The notes: generated from the letters alone by a model not told the origin. DNA of 64,000 bases from Rhipicephalus microplus (GCF_043290135.1 NW_027464603.1:1922001-1986000); one strand, 5' to 3'. Shown: positions 9,050 through 23,013, counted from the stretch's first letter. Numbers and translations are program-made.

Positions 9050-11790
9050 AGTCAACTTCGTGCATAACAATGAACCGGTGTGAGCTAATTTCTGCGTCTG
9101 CTGCTTTTGGTGTTGTTCTGGTCACACAGACGTGTCGATTTTTCAAGTTTGAAAGAGTAATATGCCGGCCGCATGAGTAATATATTTTTGTCATTAAATC
9201 ATGCACACCAAGTTGATATGCACGATTGTTGATTGAAGTTGCGCCCGGTAGACTCGTTCACTGATAAACATTTACCGAGTTTGTCGCCTGTCAGACGTCC
9301 AATGCGGTGCTTTCCCAGATAAAAATTGTACAGATCAGTGCGATAAAGCAACCGCGGATACCACTGCCGTACGCGACCCACTTCGACGTGACCCGGCGCG
9401 TACGCGCGCCGGCGTTTGTTTCGTCGCATCACGCCGCATCACGCCGGCGATGCCACACCAAGCACTTTGGACTTCAGGCATATCGGACGAAAAGCGTATC
9501 GTGTCGTGTGTCCTGCTTTGCTATCGCCACGACCGATTTGGTTTTTTCGCGTTCACAGCGCTGTACCAGTTAACGGCATATGAGTGCTCGACCTGTGGGA
9601 ACTGGAGGTTATCACTTGCGTTACGGTGATTGAATCGTATAACAGACAGATTTGCCTAATCTGACACTCGCATCGACACTCATAATCTGTATCGCAACGA
9701 CTACAAGAATTACGTACAATGCAGCGAACAGTATAAAGAGTGGCGGAGTGCGCGGGCATCGGGCATCTTGTCTCCGTGGGTCGTCGCGAGTTACAATTTT
9801 GTTGGGGAACATTTTTGTAGATTATATTGATATATATACATTGCCGTACTGTAGCCAAAACATCAGCTAGATTACGCAGTATGTAGAGTTAATTGAGTTC
9901 ACAGTACGATGCGCAAAAAAAACGTTTTCATGAGTTCATATGTCTTGAAGCATAGAACACATAACACGTAGGCTAAAACGTTTATGAACAAGAAGCATGC
10001 AGGCTTACGGCGTCATCAAATACAGAACCACGGACCCCTCACCGCCCCCCTCCCTTCTGTTTTTTCAAGTCAGTAGAAAGAAGGAAATGCTCTGCACAGA
10101 TCTGGCAAGCTGGTTCCTGTAATGTAGAGAGTTTTATTTCACACTCGCTGTCCTTTAATATTTTATGTTTTGTGGGGTGGCTAAGGCCAGCTGGATGTCT
10201 GTCGAGAAATCAATTGACGTACACGGTACAAACAGGAAGATGTGTCAATAATTGCTGTTTTTCCAGGGCATGAGGAGAATAATTTGACAGCTGGTGTCAG
10301 GACTGGTCCTCAAAACTTATCTATGAGGCAATATTTACGAATAAATTCAGGCTACGAGTGAGTGACTTTTTGTAGTAGTGAAGACGGTTGCCTGTGGTGT
10401 CAGCAGCTGTGAATTTTTTGTATATTTGGCATGTGAGATCTTAAAACTTTTTTCTCGTGGTGTTTCTCAATTTAGCTCAGTCATATTTTTATGGTTTCCT
10501 TTCTCCAAACTCAGTGCAGAAGAGCAAACAGGATTGTTGTTATCAGCGAATAACTAGTTCATCTGTCTTATATAATCCCATACTCTGTGTGCATTTTTGT
10601 GGTCTATGTGTCTTCAGGACGTCCTATATTCAGTGGGAGATTCAAACAAAACAAAAAGCAAGGAACAGCAAAGTTGGGCTGTGGAATATCGCTCTGCTCA
10701 TGTTTCATAACTTTGTGACTTATACTGCTCTACAAGCGTGAAGCTCTCATTGTTTTTTATATTCATGTGGTATATGATTATGTTTCCTCAAGGCTCTTCA
10801 AACTGAAACGACCCTTTTCAATTTTAGTTTTACATGCAGATCAGGATATTTACCTTATCTGTATTACAACGACTGAAATTGCCACGTCCACCAGAGAGGC
10901 AGTTTAATTGATGAGCCACGGATGGCACAAAAGTGCAAGATGGGTGCTTCGTAGTTAATTCTGTGGTGTAGCCAAGGAATGGGACACTGGGTAAATGGCC
11001 TACCCCTGAAATTTTCAGCAATCGGATACCAAGAAGCAAGTAACACATACTCGACTTACCTGCAATGAAGATCAAGGACCCTAGTCAGTATGTCCTGACT
11101 TGACCTCAGCCTGCTGCGCACAACCGTAGCTGATCACTCTAGTGAAGGAACTTATTTTAATGCGTCGTTCAAATCGTGTTCTAAAACCAACTTGAAGTGT
11201 TGCTATTCATCTCGCGAAAATTTTGCAATCAAAAACTATTTGCACTCACATCAGGCGCTTACAATTTATATGTTTTTATATCAAAACTGAATATAACTTA
11301 CAGCAGAATGATCAAGTACTTAATTTCATAGAAATTGTATGGCTTGCTGAAGCTCACACAAAAGAACACATCATTTTCTTCCTTGGAATGTAGTATTGAG
11401 TTCCTTGTGATTGTGCTATCTGACTTTGCCGCATTTATTGACAGTACATCATAATCCACACCTGAAGGGGTTGTAATCTTAGCAAGTGTTAATAATACTC
11501 TTCGCACGTGATTTGCAACTAACGAAAAGAAGACATAAGACGGATGCTTGGGCTAGGAGGTGATTTAGAATCAATATATTTGCATAGCGCAAGATTACGA
11601 GCAGTTACAACGAAACTACAGAAGAAGAGACAAAGACAGAAATAGCGCTGACTTTACCTGAAATATTATTAGCGAAAATGCTGAAAATATATACTCGTTA
11701 CAGAACATAACAGTGCAATCGCGCAACCTATTGCATCACAGCAAGACAATTATCTCATTACATGGTTACAACACCACAGCTCAGCTTAAA
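9050..11790. other. Unassigned stretch
   Basis: No recognisable protein, SINE or inverted-repeat element. A CpG-rich patch lies at about 9370-9455 (GACCCGGCGCGTACGCGCGC). The frames at 9553-9858, 10457-10741 and 10830-11075 have no family features. Confidence 0.4.
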
Positions 11791-11794
11791 ATTT

Positions 11795-12110
11795 ACGAAT
11801 TATTGTGTGAAAGCCAGAAACTCAATTTCTTTTTCAGTCAGAGCAAACGAAGGCATGCTGATACATCGATCACCGAGCATTTGCATTTCATTTTACTCCA
11901 TAATCTCCCTTGTTAGCTGCTGCCGGTGTTTGGCTATAACTGTGCACTTTTCAAATTCCGGTCTGCAACCACAATCTCTACAGTGAATGCCCAAAGGACC
12001 TTGCACAGCTGAATATAGATTGTAATGATGCTCCTTTAAACTCTCAATCAGGAACAGGCCCGTTTGCCCAACATATAGCTTGCCCTCTGCTGTAGTTATG
12101 TCGTAGCTAC
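11795..12110 (-). pseudogene. Penelope-like element GIY-YIG endonuclease fragment
   Basis: The minus strand from about 12110 to 11890 encodes EGKLYVGQTGLFLIESLKEH, the core of the GIY-YIG endonuclease found at the C-terminus of Penelope-like retroelements. The family has CGKxYVGQTGRCLNxRLxEH, so the arginine and cysteine of the core are lost here. Further on are GIHCRDCGCRP, with the Cys-rich linker, and RQQLTREIME. After a shift, LGDRCISMPSFALTEKEIEF (about 11870-11800) is the family's usual C-terminal tail. The RT that would precede it at higher coordinates is missing, so this is a truncated copy. A second fragment of the same kind is at 35.2 kb. Confidence 0.7.
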
Positions 12111-12119
12111 TCGTAGTCT

Positions 12120-15100
12120 TCACTTGTGAGAATATGCTACAAGAAGAGGCTTTGCCTGTCGAGCTAGTAATACATACTCTGGACATCACTACTGCAAAGT
12201 TACACCAGCCGCAACCACCAGCCGCAACTTTGACTTCTTGCTCTGTGGGCAAATTAATCTAGCAAGAAGTATGTGGAACACCGAATAAAAGCACCACAGT
12301 CAACACCTGCTTGTACCTGCTTTCATAATTGTACAATGTACTGAAGAAGCATGCAAAGAGCAATTCTACGAAGCGAAATATTACAAAGCAACTAAAGGCT
12401 ATGTGGCCGTGAATTAGACAACACCACAACAAAAAGAAAAACCTTTCAGTCATGTCAGGAGCTCATGCACAGACTTTAAAAGTCAGGAAAACCTACCTTC
12501 AATGCCTTTCTTGCAAAATAACAATAACACAAGAACATTGCCAAACACACTAATGGAGAAGAAAGCCATTACTAAAATCCGGATCTTATGCACTGATGGA
12601 AGATACTTGGACTTGGATTCCTAAAAATGGCTTCAATACAACTCTTCAACATACCCTCAAAAGTGCTGACTGCAATTGGACGAGACATGAAGGCAGACTA
12701 CAATACGACACAATGAACAATTCAACCACCATCCATGAAGTTATGCTAGAGTGGATGCCACAAGAAATCTTGAACACTGGGAACACTCGACGTTCCCAAC
12801 CAAAGCCTCGACCTCCCAAACACGATAAGAATGTTACGAAGACCTGCTGCTCATTGCCATGATACCAAACAGGGGCATACACACAAAAACAACTCATCTT
12901 TGCGAGTTTAGAATGCCACCAGGTTTATCAAAACCGTCTCACCAAATTTCTCTCTAATAAGCTCACCACCTTTATCGTTGCTGGGAGTGTGTTCAAATTG
13001 AAGGAGACAATGGGCACTGATAGGGCTGCATGCAGATGGTGTTCTTCGAATAAACGAGCAATGGTTTGCATGGTCATCTTTGACCACCTTTCACGTCTGA
13101 GGCATTTGTTATATTCACGTTGACATGTTAGTGTAGTTGGAACTGTGTTAGAATTAAAAAAAAACCAAATTGCTGCTCTATTGACACTGTGTATATTATA
13201 GAGAAATATTTGTACTGTGTGTCTGTTATTTTTCTACATGTAATGAGTGGATAAAGCGAGGCTTGCTTAAGCTAAAGTTAGACTTGGAAGCAAATCAGAG
13301 GATAAGAATCAACGTGCGTATTTGTATAGCCCCTATCAGACTGGGATCTCCAGCTCAATATTATTAATATTATCATTAAACGTATATAAATAGGGCTCAC
13401 TTGTTCCTCAATATAAGTGGCCTTTCTTAAAATCTAATATTATGCCTTCTCCAAAAAACTTTTTCAATATGAAAAATGACATCACTAGCTGTCGTCTTAC
13501 TTTATTTGTCTTGAATTTGTGTTCGGTTCAGTGAACTGCAGGAATATTTGCTGCATTCACTTACTGTCAGTGACGATTTCATTTGATTGCAATAAAGCGG
13601 CCGGAAGTCAGAATTGTGGCATTATTTTAGTGTGCTACAGTTCACTCAAAAAAGAACTCAGAAAATACACAACAAATATGGCTACAGTGGAGTCAAAAAC
13701 AGTTCATGCTAGTGGATTTCCACATAAACAAGTAGGGGAATTACTACTATACATATTCTTGAGATCCAGCAAGCTTTCTGGTTTTTAAACTGGCACGACA
13801 AAGAAGAGAAACAAGACTATTGAGTGTCGTGCGCGAGCAAAATCTTCCTGAGTCATCCTGTGATGATGTTTTAAAAAGAGAAACTAATTGTGACCGCACA
13901 GACAAAATGAAGAACAATCATGCATCAGCTTTCTTTCAGATATACTGCAGGGTAAATGAATCCTTCACTTTTGTGTACAACTTGTTTTTTTTTACTTTTG
14001 GTATTGCTGGTCAATTTCGAGTATTGACATGTGGTTGTAGTATATATCTGTTCTGTATTTTGAATAAATTTCAGCCGTGAATCGGCGCTTGTGTTCCTGT
14101 GGCTCATTTGTCTTCATTCTTCTTTGTTGTACTCTTATATTATTATAAATTCATACCAACTTAATTCCTCAGTCCTATTCAAGCTTTCTGGCTCCTATAG
14201 TTGTATTACTTAACCATTCTAGAGTTTTGACCAAGCATACCTCTCAAAATGTGTGGGGACCGTTTGATGTACGTCAGGGTCCACAGCATTCATCTCATTG
14301 GTTACGTGAATATTTCTTTTTGCTGTTCAGGAGCACATGCACAGTTTTAATCTTCAATTTTTGCAAATGTGGCTTTAAAGCTTCAGTGCTTTTATGATGT
14401 GAATGAGCTAGGAAAGAGAATTTGGCATGACCTACAACCACGAGCTTGTTGATCAACAAATGAAACAAAGTTCAAGATGCAAGACCACACCATTTTTTAT
14501 TCCAACTGATTGAAAATTCAGGTATTTAGAATAGTGCCGCAACCTTATTAAGTGAGCTCTGGTTGGAGGGATTAAGCTCACAGCAAACCTGAAGTTACCT
14601 TTATTTATCATAGCACTTGAGCGTAAGTACCAGGCAATAAAAGTTGAGATTACACTCTCACTTTTTAATGTGCCACTCGTGAACTAGCGCAATTGCAAAC
14701 CCATGCAAAACATAGATTTACTGAATCTTGTAATAGCAATACAGCTGTTATTCAATAATTTTTGTAGCCATCATAACTCAGGTGTCACAACCTAAATGGG
14801 GCATTTTTCACACCTAAATTAGTATTTCAGATAAAACAATAGTATAAAACACAGAAAAAATATTTTCGCTTTGCCTGAAGAAATGATGCTGGTAAAGACT
14901 TTATTAGCTAGGTTGACTTGACAAACAGTTGACATTGAATTTTAATCATGGCATTGTCAGGAATGTTTACTGATGTTATTATGGAAGTGGGAGATTTTTG
15001 CTGTTTTATGCCATTTGTGCAGTGATGATGACTTTTGCATAGGAAGTGAATCTTCTGTTTTGTTTTTATAACACTTTAGTAAAAGTTACTTGAGAGAAAG

Positions 15101-15670
15101 GTGTTTTTTGTGTTGGTAGCGTGACACCAATGAGGCATGGTTAGCCCATATCATTTCATTGTGCATGCGTGTACAAGAGTCTAGTTCACTGCTACCATAT
15201 GTACCTTCTAATGCGCTGTCACACAGCTATAGGTAGAAGCTTCTTTATGATATAACATACACAAGATGTGTAGTCACTGGCAGGAAGGTGGGCTTCGTGT
15301 CCATGAGAGGTAAAGAACATGGTCACTGGGTAGACCTACAGTCACACCTTAAGCAAGTTTTACAGTGTTGCAACCAATGCCTGCCTTGAACGTCATGCAT
15401 ATACGTTTCATTAATTATATTGCTCATTGGAAGGTAGGACGTGGTGGAATACTGTCGGTCTATATTGGCTTTCTCTATCTATTGGGACCAAGGATGACAT
15501 GAGTGATGCAGCCAGGAGCTACAAAGGCAGGAGCAACAGTGCGTAAGCTAGAAATGTCTGGAGTAAGATGATACACGACCCAACGCTGAACCATACAATC
15601 AACACAAGACTAAAGTTTGTCTTTTGCAAGACAGCAGTACAGTGCATGGCACGATAAGATCCTCAGAAAC
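12120..15670. other. Unassigned AT-rich stretch
   Basis: No domain-bearing frame is found. Short frames at 12596-12862, 13519-13788 and 13820-14080 lack motifs. An AATAAA hexamer near 14061 followed by T-rich sequence could be the 3' end of an unidentified transcript or element, but nothing upstream supports a gene. Confidence 0.4.
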
Positions 15671-15674
15671 GTCG

Positions 15675-16527
15675 CTGAATCAAGTGGTTGGGCCTGCAAG
15701 CATATCCAGCGATGTCACAATGTGATTAGATCTTATAGTGCTGCAAAGCATTCGACACAGGTGGTACGCAAACCAACGTGATGCCATACCAGTTACATTA
15801 CCTGCCAGGGGAAGCCTTTAGATTTCCCGTGTATTTGAGCATGAAAGACAGTCTAGTAATATGCCTAATTTTGCTTGCAAGTGGGCATAAATGGTAAGTT
15901 CTTAGGTAACAGCATGTGTTGAAGCTAATATGTCTCCTGTTACTGGCAAACAAATCTGCACCACTGATAGTCTAGCAGTGTCGAAGCTTATATTTCTTGC
16001 AAATGGCAGAATCTGTAGTCATGTCAACCAGTCGCCACTTTTTTAAGGTGTATATTTCTCTGGGACAGGTGAAAATGTGTATTGGGCTATGTGACAGGGC
16101 ATCAATGAAAATGTTGACAGCTCCTATGATATATTTCTGTTACGTTGGACATCTGTTGCAGTTCATGAGAAAATGGATGCCATGATTGTAACTAAGGGAG
16201 TGTAACATGTGGTGATAAGAGATGTACTCACATATTCTATGAAAAAGAAATCACGTAAATTTCTTCCATGTAGCATTGTAATGACATAACCATTAATCAT
16301 TTATGCCCACTTTTAAGCACAATTAGGTATATCACAATTAGAGAGTCCTTCACATGCACCCAAGTACACGGGAAATCTAAAGACTTTCCCAGGCAAATAA
16401 CATGAGGTGTAGTGTAGCATCATGTGGGCGTATGTACCACCTGAGTAGAATGCTTTGTGGCACTTTATTACTCGGTCGCCGTGTCACATTGCTGGGCATG
16501 TTTACAGGGCCAACCACATGATTCACT
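15675..16527. repeat. Long imperfect inverted repeat with internal tandem copy
   Basis: The left arm, about 15675-15894, matches the reverse complement of about 16290-16527 over its length with small gaps. Shared blocks include CTGAATCAAGTGGTTGG against GTGAATCATGTGGTTGG, CAAAGCATTC, CAGGTGGTAC, CTTTAGATTTCCCGTGTA and AAGTGGGCATAAATG. The spacer is about 395 bp. The end of the left arm also has a direct copy in the spacer: AGTCTAG...CTTGCAAgTGG near 15850-15884 and AGTCTAG...CTTGCAAaTGG near 15969-16005. By eye the arms are roughly 70-75% identical. No transposase is inside. It could be a foldback or MITE-like element, or an inverted duplication. Confidence 0.65.
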
Positions 16528-16529
16528 GA

Positions 16530-19500
16530 TATTTTTGGGAATTCATTGGCTTCAGTCTCCACAAAAAATGCTGTGATGCTGCTCAGATAGTGGGCATAAG
16601 TTTTCCGGACATGTGAGGGAACTTATTGGCCGCCATATGTACTCCGTTTCCTTTGAAGAGTTGGTGATCTAGCACAAATTGCATTCAAGAGTCCGTACGA
16701 TGATGTATAGTGGAACTCTCGTTTGATATTTAGGGGGAAGGATATACTGTCGCGCAAGCATCTGTTCATCCCCAAAAGTTTGTATGGGAGTTCATAGTCT
16801 AACGGAGCTCATTATAATAGCATTTCTGTGTGTCAATTGCACGAAGTGGAGGGAATATGTATAATGGCCTGGCACCATGCTTGAAAATGTTAGTATAGGA
16901 CGTAGTTCTCAAAAATAAGACAAAGGAGCTTGTAGGGCTTATCAGAATCTAGTATTCAGAAATGGGAAGCTCTAAACACCTATAACTCTGCCTGGGTAGA
17001 GCTGAATACTGGATGCGGGGAACACAAGGAATGGACAGGTGAGCTTTTGGACCTCAAATGCACACCTGCCTATGATGACAAGTGTGCTCTGTTCAGGTGT
17101 TAGATTACAGAATTCAGATGTGAACTGTGCTCATCTAGTGAACTCGCGATAAGTAGCTTGTTGAGGCAAGCATGACGTAATTCACGTCTGGGGAAAATGC
17201 TGAAATCTAGGTCTCCAACTTATCACTCGACACGGCATATCTAGATCAGACAAGATGAACGGTGTCACTATCAGTATGTTGTTTCATATCTACGTATCTT
17301 CCTAAAGGATTTAATGATTGAACCACATGAAGCCAATTTTGGAGGAAATCGCTGCATCAAATAACTGTGACATCATATACGAATGTGAGGTGCTGGGTGG
17401 AAACAGCGAGGCTCAGTTGACTGTTGGTGGTATGCCGTCTGTATCCTGATGTAGACTTCAGCAGCATTCGCAGAACACAGTAACACCAACACATAGCTCA
17501 CACTGGGCTCAGTGAAGTCGGCAAAATCTGTAAATATATCGTAAGTTGGTATGGCTGTCTCAAAAATTCTTTTCAATTGCAGCGCATTTTAGATAGTGTT
17601 TCTAATATAATATACGTAGTACATCAAATTCATGGTTGAGTTGCCATACGCAAAATTAATTCTTCTTTCTCTGTCATCAGAGCCCTGAGACTACAGTCTT
17701 TCTCAAAGAACCATCCCATACTGTTGTGGTGGCTCTGCGGTTTATTATATGAAACAGTGATAATGTAGTGTGTAATATTATTGTTGCAACAAAAAGAAGC
17801 AGGTACAATTGCTTTGCCTTAAAACACAAGGAATTATCTGACCGATCGCTTCGAACCGATGCAGAGCTTTCCTTAGCGGTTTAGCTGTCAAAAATGTTGA
17901 AAATTAGCGCTCGTGTGGTGCGCACTCTTCCATAGTCCTGGTTATTTTTGTGGTGTTTTGCTTATATGCTCACTGATAACATAATGTGGTACTTTTCTAG
18001 AGTGTATACTTGAATTGTTGGGCCTACGTTAATAGCGGACAAGCGTAGGTTGACTGTTATGTCTTTGCACATTTCTTACTAATAAACCATGCACGTGTAC
18101 ACGCCTATTATTGTACTTTATGACCTGCCGTATTGGGTTCACGCGGTCTGGTGTATGTCGCAATCAGGGCGTGGAGCATCTGAGATTAAAAGTACACACA
18201 CATGTGACCAAGCTTAGTCACGTTTTCAAGAGTGTAGCCAGTGTTTATTTCTGAGTGAAGTGTTAAACCCACGGTGTGGCTGATCCGGTTTGATGTATTG
18301 AATTGCATAGTTTGAACCCAAGCGTGTGGTAACGCCTAGCACCTTATACTACCACATAATTTATTAAGGACAAAAATTGTGCGCTTCTTCACCTCTTCAC
18401 GGCCGTCATTCTCGCTTGGTATATACGCGTCATTTTCACACGTACAACCGTGGCTTTTCACGCATGTCGAGTTTGAGACTACTGCAGCTGCATACCATTC
18501 GGAACTTCAGCATGATGAAATGAAATATATGCTGCAATCGGATCAGCTGATTCTGGTTTTCGCAATACTGCGAGGATCGCCTGATTTTTCTTGCTGATTC
18601 TTTGTAACGGCGTCTTGTGATCGTGATCATACTTCTCAGGTTGTGTTTGGCGCAGAATTATGCAAATGTTTGGCGAAGACGTTAGCTAAACCATGGCCTG
18701 AAAGCCGGAAGTTGCAATGCAGATTGCGACCGTCTTATTCCCTCCGCAATCATAGGTGTCCGTGTGAGAGCAAAGAAAGCTTAGAACAGTCGTAAGAAGT
18801 AGTACGCTTGTTTTGTTAGTTATACAGCCAGCTGGTGCTGTATAAAAGCTATCAATTGCATGCTACTTCATTAAATAACTCGTTTTACAGTATTTTGCGC
18901 CAACCGCGACCTCGGTCGTGATACCAGCTCGCCAAGCTGAGCGATAGTGGATTTTGATAATTGCTGGTTGACTACACCATCGCTGCTTTTCTGAGTGCTG
19001 AACATCACTTTTGTTAAGGGGGCTTGAAATAATTTACAGTTTTGTTGTGAATAAATACTTCTCTGGCCACATTTCGGGCAATATCTTCCGATTTCGTCGA
19101 CGCTCCCTTACAAAGACCTGGCGACACTGATTTTGTCATCTGGGTTCTGGGCAGCGAAAACAGAATTTCAGCTGCCTCAGCATCGCTAGGGACGAGTAAA
19201 ATTATATTCGTGAGTATAATTTACTGTTCTTCTGTACGAGTGTCCTCTTGTTCTTACCTGTCACGTGCACTTTAATCAACCACTCGCCGTAGTGTGCTTG
19301 TATTCAGCGAGTAAGTAGGACGCACAGTTGCGGCTTGTCGCGTACGTGCGACCTGAGTGATCGATCTTTTTTCTTTAGATTCGAGAGTACATGGTATAGC
19401 ACAGGTAATGTTTCATTGTGCAACTTGTGTAAGCTTACCGCAACTTCACAAGAGCCTATGTTGTCTGCCTATGTCTTGGGTATCGTTTAGAAAAGTGTCT

Positions 19501-20465
19501 GCCTGTCACCAATGCTAATGTTATGGGCCTGGGTGTCAAAATTTTGTGGTAGATCGACAGTGTGAGCTAAATGGTGCATACGCGTAGCACATGTCACACC
19601 ATTTTGCATAACCGCATCTTTACGATGCACCTTAAACAAGGCCAACTACTGCAGTCTGCTGTAGGTTCAGTGTGGCCATTATGTGGAGCATGGCTCATTG
19701 TAACTAGAGGCAGTTCTCTGCGTGGAAGGTTAGTACGCTAAACAAGGCTTGTGTACCTTGCTAGCTACATTAGATATATTGAGCAGCGACATTTAAGAGC
19801 TTCGGGAAATCAATACGAGTAAATAAAAGTGGCATCAACATTTATGTCAGTTACTTCGCAGCAAAGAAACTTGTGATGGAGAATATGTTGCTGCCAGCAG
19901 GGTTAGCTCGGCAGACAACAAAAGGAGGTCTGAGTTACTTTTTCGTTTTTTCTTGCTTTGCAAGCCCAACAACACCTTAAAGTTCATTTTGAAAATAACT
20001 CGTGGCGAGTCAGAAACAAAATATAAAATTTCAAGTAATAATTCATATGAATTCCTATGTCTTCTTTGTCTGTTAGCTTCGTGTGATTTAAATATCGTAA
20101 AAGCCCCCTTTCCTCATCGAATGATGCTGCTTCTGCGCATAAATGTGTCAAACTAAGTTTCCTGCCCCATCCTAATAAAATCAATGTATTTTATGCCATG
20201 CTGCATAGACTCCCACGTTTGACAGGGTGTATCAGTGGAATTAGCATTGCTGGTCTAAACACTTGCCACTTGATTTCGAGGCCACTAATCTCACAGCCAT
20301 ACAGCAAGGAATAATTTATTAGGTGAACAGGGCTGACACGCATTATGTGTTATACTGCACGCAGCCAGAAACCAGATGCAATATTTACCCACCCTGAAGT
20401 GGCGATTCAGTTGTGGTGAAGAAGTTGTGCGCAAATGCACAACGACCATAAAGCCGTTAAAAGTT
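16530..20465. other. Unassigned stretch
   Basis: Nearly 4 kb without a recognisable coding region, SINE or repeat array. Frames at 17373-17576, 18379-18597 and 19953-20156 have no motifs. Confidence 0.4.
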
Positions 20466-20477
20466 TGCGCAGGGTTT

Positions 20478-21122
20478 AGCCTAGTTCAAGTTGTTACTTC
20501 GCCTACACTTGTATGAACACCACATCATCCCTTTTAGATCTCGTTCTAACGTCATCACCAGATATAATATCCCAGGTTTCACACTCGCCTGGTCTGAGTG
20601 ATCATGACGTATTGCATTTTACTATTATCCTTCCAATTTCCCGGTCTCATAACAGTTTGAAAACCTGTCAAGACTACAAGAAAGCCAATTTTACTGCTAT
20701 CAACCATGAACTTGGTGCCTTCCTCGATAATTTGCTTCCTAACGGCGCTGAACGCTTATTGGATGCTAAGTGTAATATGTTTAAAGAAAAAATTCATGAT
20801 CTTGTCAACCGGTTCATTCCAGTGAGGCGTGTTTTCCCGAACAACAATGCGCCATGGTATACTAAATCCTTAAAACGACTATCTAACCGGAAAAAAACGT
20901 CTCCTTCGCACAGCTAAGCGGGTACAAAGCGAGGCTGAATGAACGGTTTACAAAGAGGCTGCCTCGACCTATACATTTGCTGTAAAAATACAAATTTTTC
21001 ATTTTTTAACACCACCCTTCCGACCATGCTTATCGAGAACCCGAAAACATTTTATAATGTAATAAAACTTACCGAATCCCAAATCATATCAATCAGTTCA
21101 TCTGCCGGTCATCCCATTCCCT
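20478..21122 (+). pseudogene. Endonuclease C-terminus and linker of the CR1-like element
   Basis: The frame at 20513-20917 (134 codons) contains SLLDLVLTSSPDII and then SPGLSDHDVLHFTI, the terminal SDH motif of the APE endonuclease where the His-Asp pair is catalytic. The linker follows, ending in APWYTKSLKRLSNRKK. After one or more frameshifts the frame at 20939-21124 carries TTLPTMLIENPKTFYNVI, a segment that normally precedes the RT. The N-terminal half of the endonuclease is absent. The frameshifts near 20512 and 20900 inactivate the protein. Confidence 0.7.
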
Positions 21123-21238
21123 AGGACCACTGTGCTACTATTCTAAACAACGCGTTTGTAAAGGCTTTCTCACCTGCAAGACATGATGTACAACTACCAT
21201 GGCTACCACACTGCAACTTTTTACCCATAGATCAGATA

Positions 21239-22730
21239 ATGTTTCACTCCACAGGCATAGCAAAAATAATAGACAGCCTCAAGCTTACGTTTTCACGTGG
21301 AATCGATAAAATTATGGCGAAATTTCTGAAAAATACCAGAGAATACTTCTCAGTTATCTTAGAGAGCATTTTTTCACAATTGTACACGCCTTCATCGTTA
21401 CCTTCCGACAGGAAAACAGCAAAAATCATTCCGATTCCGAAATCTGGTGATACTCATGACCCATCTAATTACAGGCCCATATCGTTAAGTTCGATACCAT
21501 GCAAAATAATTGAACACAGAGTATTCTTGAACCTTGTTACGTTTCTGGAAGAAAACAACTTTTTCTCTAGGTGTCAACACGGCTTTCGCAAACTCCTTTC
21601 CTGTGAGACTCAACTGGTAACTTTTACTAATGACTCGCATGCGTATCTTGATAACGGCTTTTTTACAGAATGTATTTTTTGGGACTTCTCCAAAGCATTT
21701 GACAGGGTTAAACATGTATTGCTTCTACACAAACCACGCGCACTAAACATTGACCCGGGAGTGCTTGGATGGATAGAAAGCTTTCTTTCTTCCCGTTCTC
21801 AATTTGTGGTTGCGAATGACTTCACATGTGATTCAGCTCCTATCAAATCAGGTGTTTATCAAGAGTCTATCCTTGGTCCTCTTTTATTTTTATTACACGT
21901 TAATAATATACCCGACACCATTTCCTCAAAAGTTTGCTTATTCGCGGATGACTGCGTTGTTTATCGCAAAATTACAAATGCCTCTGACGTAGCAACCCCT
22001 CAATCCAACTTCAATACCATATGTAAGTGGTTCCTCACATGGTGGAAGGAACTCATCATTAACAAATGTAAATCGATGCGCATTTCTAGTTCTAACACAG
22101 TCTGCCCAGCCTATGCACTAAATGACTGCGCCCTTCAATCTGTTAGCACCTACCTTTATCTTGGCATACATATTACCAACGACCTCTCTTGGAAGCACCA
22201 CATACAATGCACAACATCAAAAGCTAACCGCTCATTAGAATATTTGAAAAGAAACTTTTCATTTTCACCTGTACAATTAAAACGGCAGCTATATATAAGC
22301 TACGTCCGCGCCAAACTGGAATACGCCTCATCCATCTGGTATCCACATCAGGTCACATTAATTAATGAAATAGAATCGGTACAAAATCGCGCTAATCATT
22401 TCATCTCAAGTAATTATCATCGCTCTGCTAGTGTTTCGTTAATGAAGAGTGCACTCCATATTTCATTACTCTCTACTCGTAGAAAGAACACGCGAATCTG
22501 ATGATTTCATGAAATCTATCACCACAATCCTTTCCTTCGCGCACTTTGGATTCACTCGGCATAGTACCATTTTGCTCGCCATGATCACGTGTACAAGGTC
22601 AGCGTACCTCGTCCTGAAACCTTAGCGTGTTCACAATCAACCCTCCCTAAGACGTCAATAGATTGGAATAACCCACCTGCATCATTAGTAAGCATAACCA
22701 ACCCCACTCGATATAAGAATATCGCGTAAT
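21239..22730 (+). pseudogene. Reverse transcriptase domain of the CR1-like element
   Basis: A 420-codon frame (21239-22501) covers most of RT. Visible are NYRPISLSSIPCKIIEH at residues 77-93, QHGFRK near 113, motif A FWDFSKAFD around Asp149, motif B SGVYQESILGPLLF at 204-217 (family GVPQGSVLGPLLF, so the Pro and Gly are changed) and the catalytic FADD at 235-238. The C-terminal part YVRAKLEYASSIWYPH leads to the stop at 22501. A shift then exposes the usual C-terminal end, HEIYHHNPFLRALWIHS to DWNNPPASLV, reaching TAA near 22730 with one internal TAG. RT copies the element RNA at a nicked target. Two frameshifts and the altered motif B suggest this copy is inactive. Confidence 0.82.
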
Positions 22731-23013
22731 TGTTATTGACTGTTTGGTGTACTCTTTGTCGTTATAGTTCAGTTGTTTTTTAATAAAGTGTACTCCTTGC
22801 ATGCAAAACTTCATCATTACATTTATCTTCATGTTAAATGTGTTAACAAAATCCTGTAGTTATTTTGTTGTTCATTTGTACTTCCACCCCTCCCCTCTAT
22901 AGAGTACAAATGTACCCTGAGGATTTGTACAAATAAATAAATAATTACAAACAAACGGTGCTGTTATAGCGGCGTTAATTGCATTTGCTTAAGTAAGCAC
23001 AGCAATCGCTCTT

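Larger units (their letters stand above)
20470..22955 (+). mobile_element. CR1-like non-LTR retrotransposon, 5'-truncated
   Basis: A 2.5-kb plus-strand insertion starts inside the endonuclease domain (SLVQVVTSPT at about 20478, shifting into the frame at 20513). It continues through a linker and RT and ends with a short 3' UTR (GTACCCTGAGGATTTG) and an (AAATAAATAAATAA)-type tail at about 22931-22955. A 5' truncation with an intact 3' end is the usual product of target-primed reverse transcription. The tail directly precedes the I-like element on the other strand. The clade is judged from SSLLDLVLTS, RPISLSSIPCKIIEH and FADDCVVY, plus the absence of RNase H. No target duplication was found. 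Confidence 0.8.

Noticed and set aside
20220..20350. Minus-strand frame with LINYSLLYGCEISG resembling RT text
   Set aside because: About 50 codons and one suggestive word (LLYGCE) are not enough to assign a domain.
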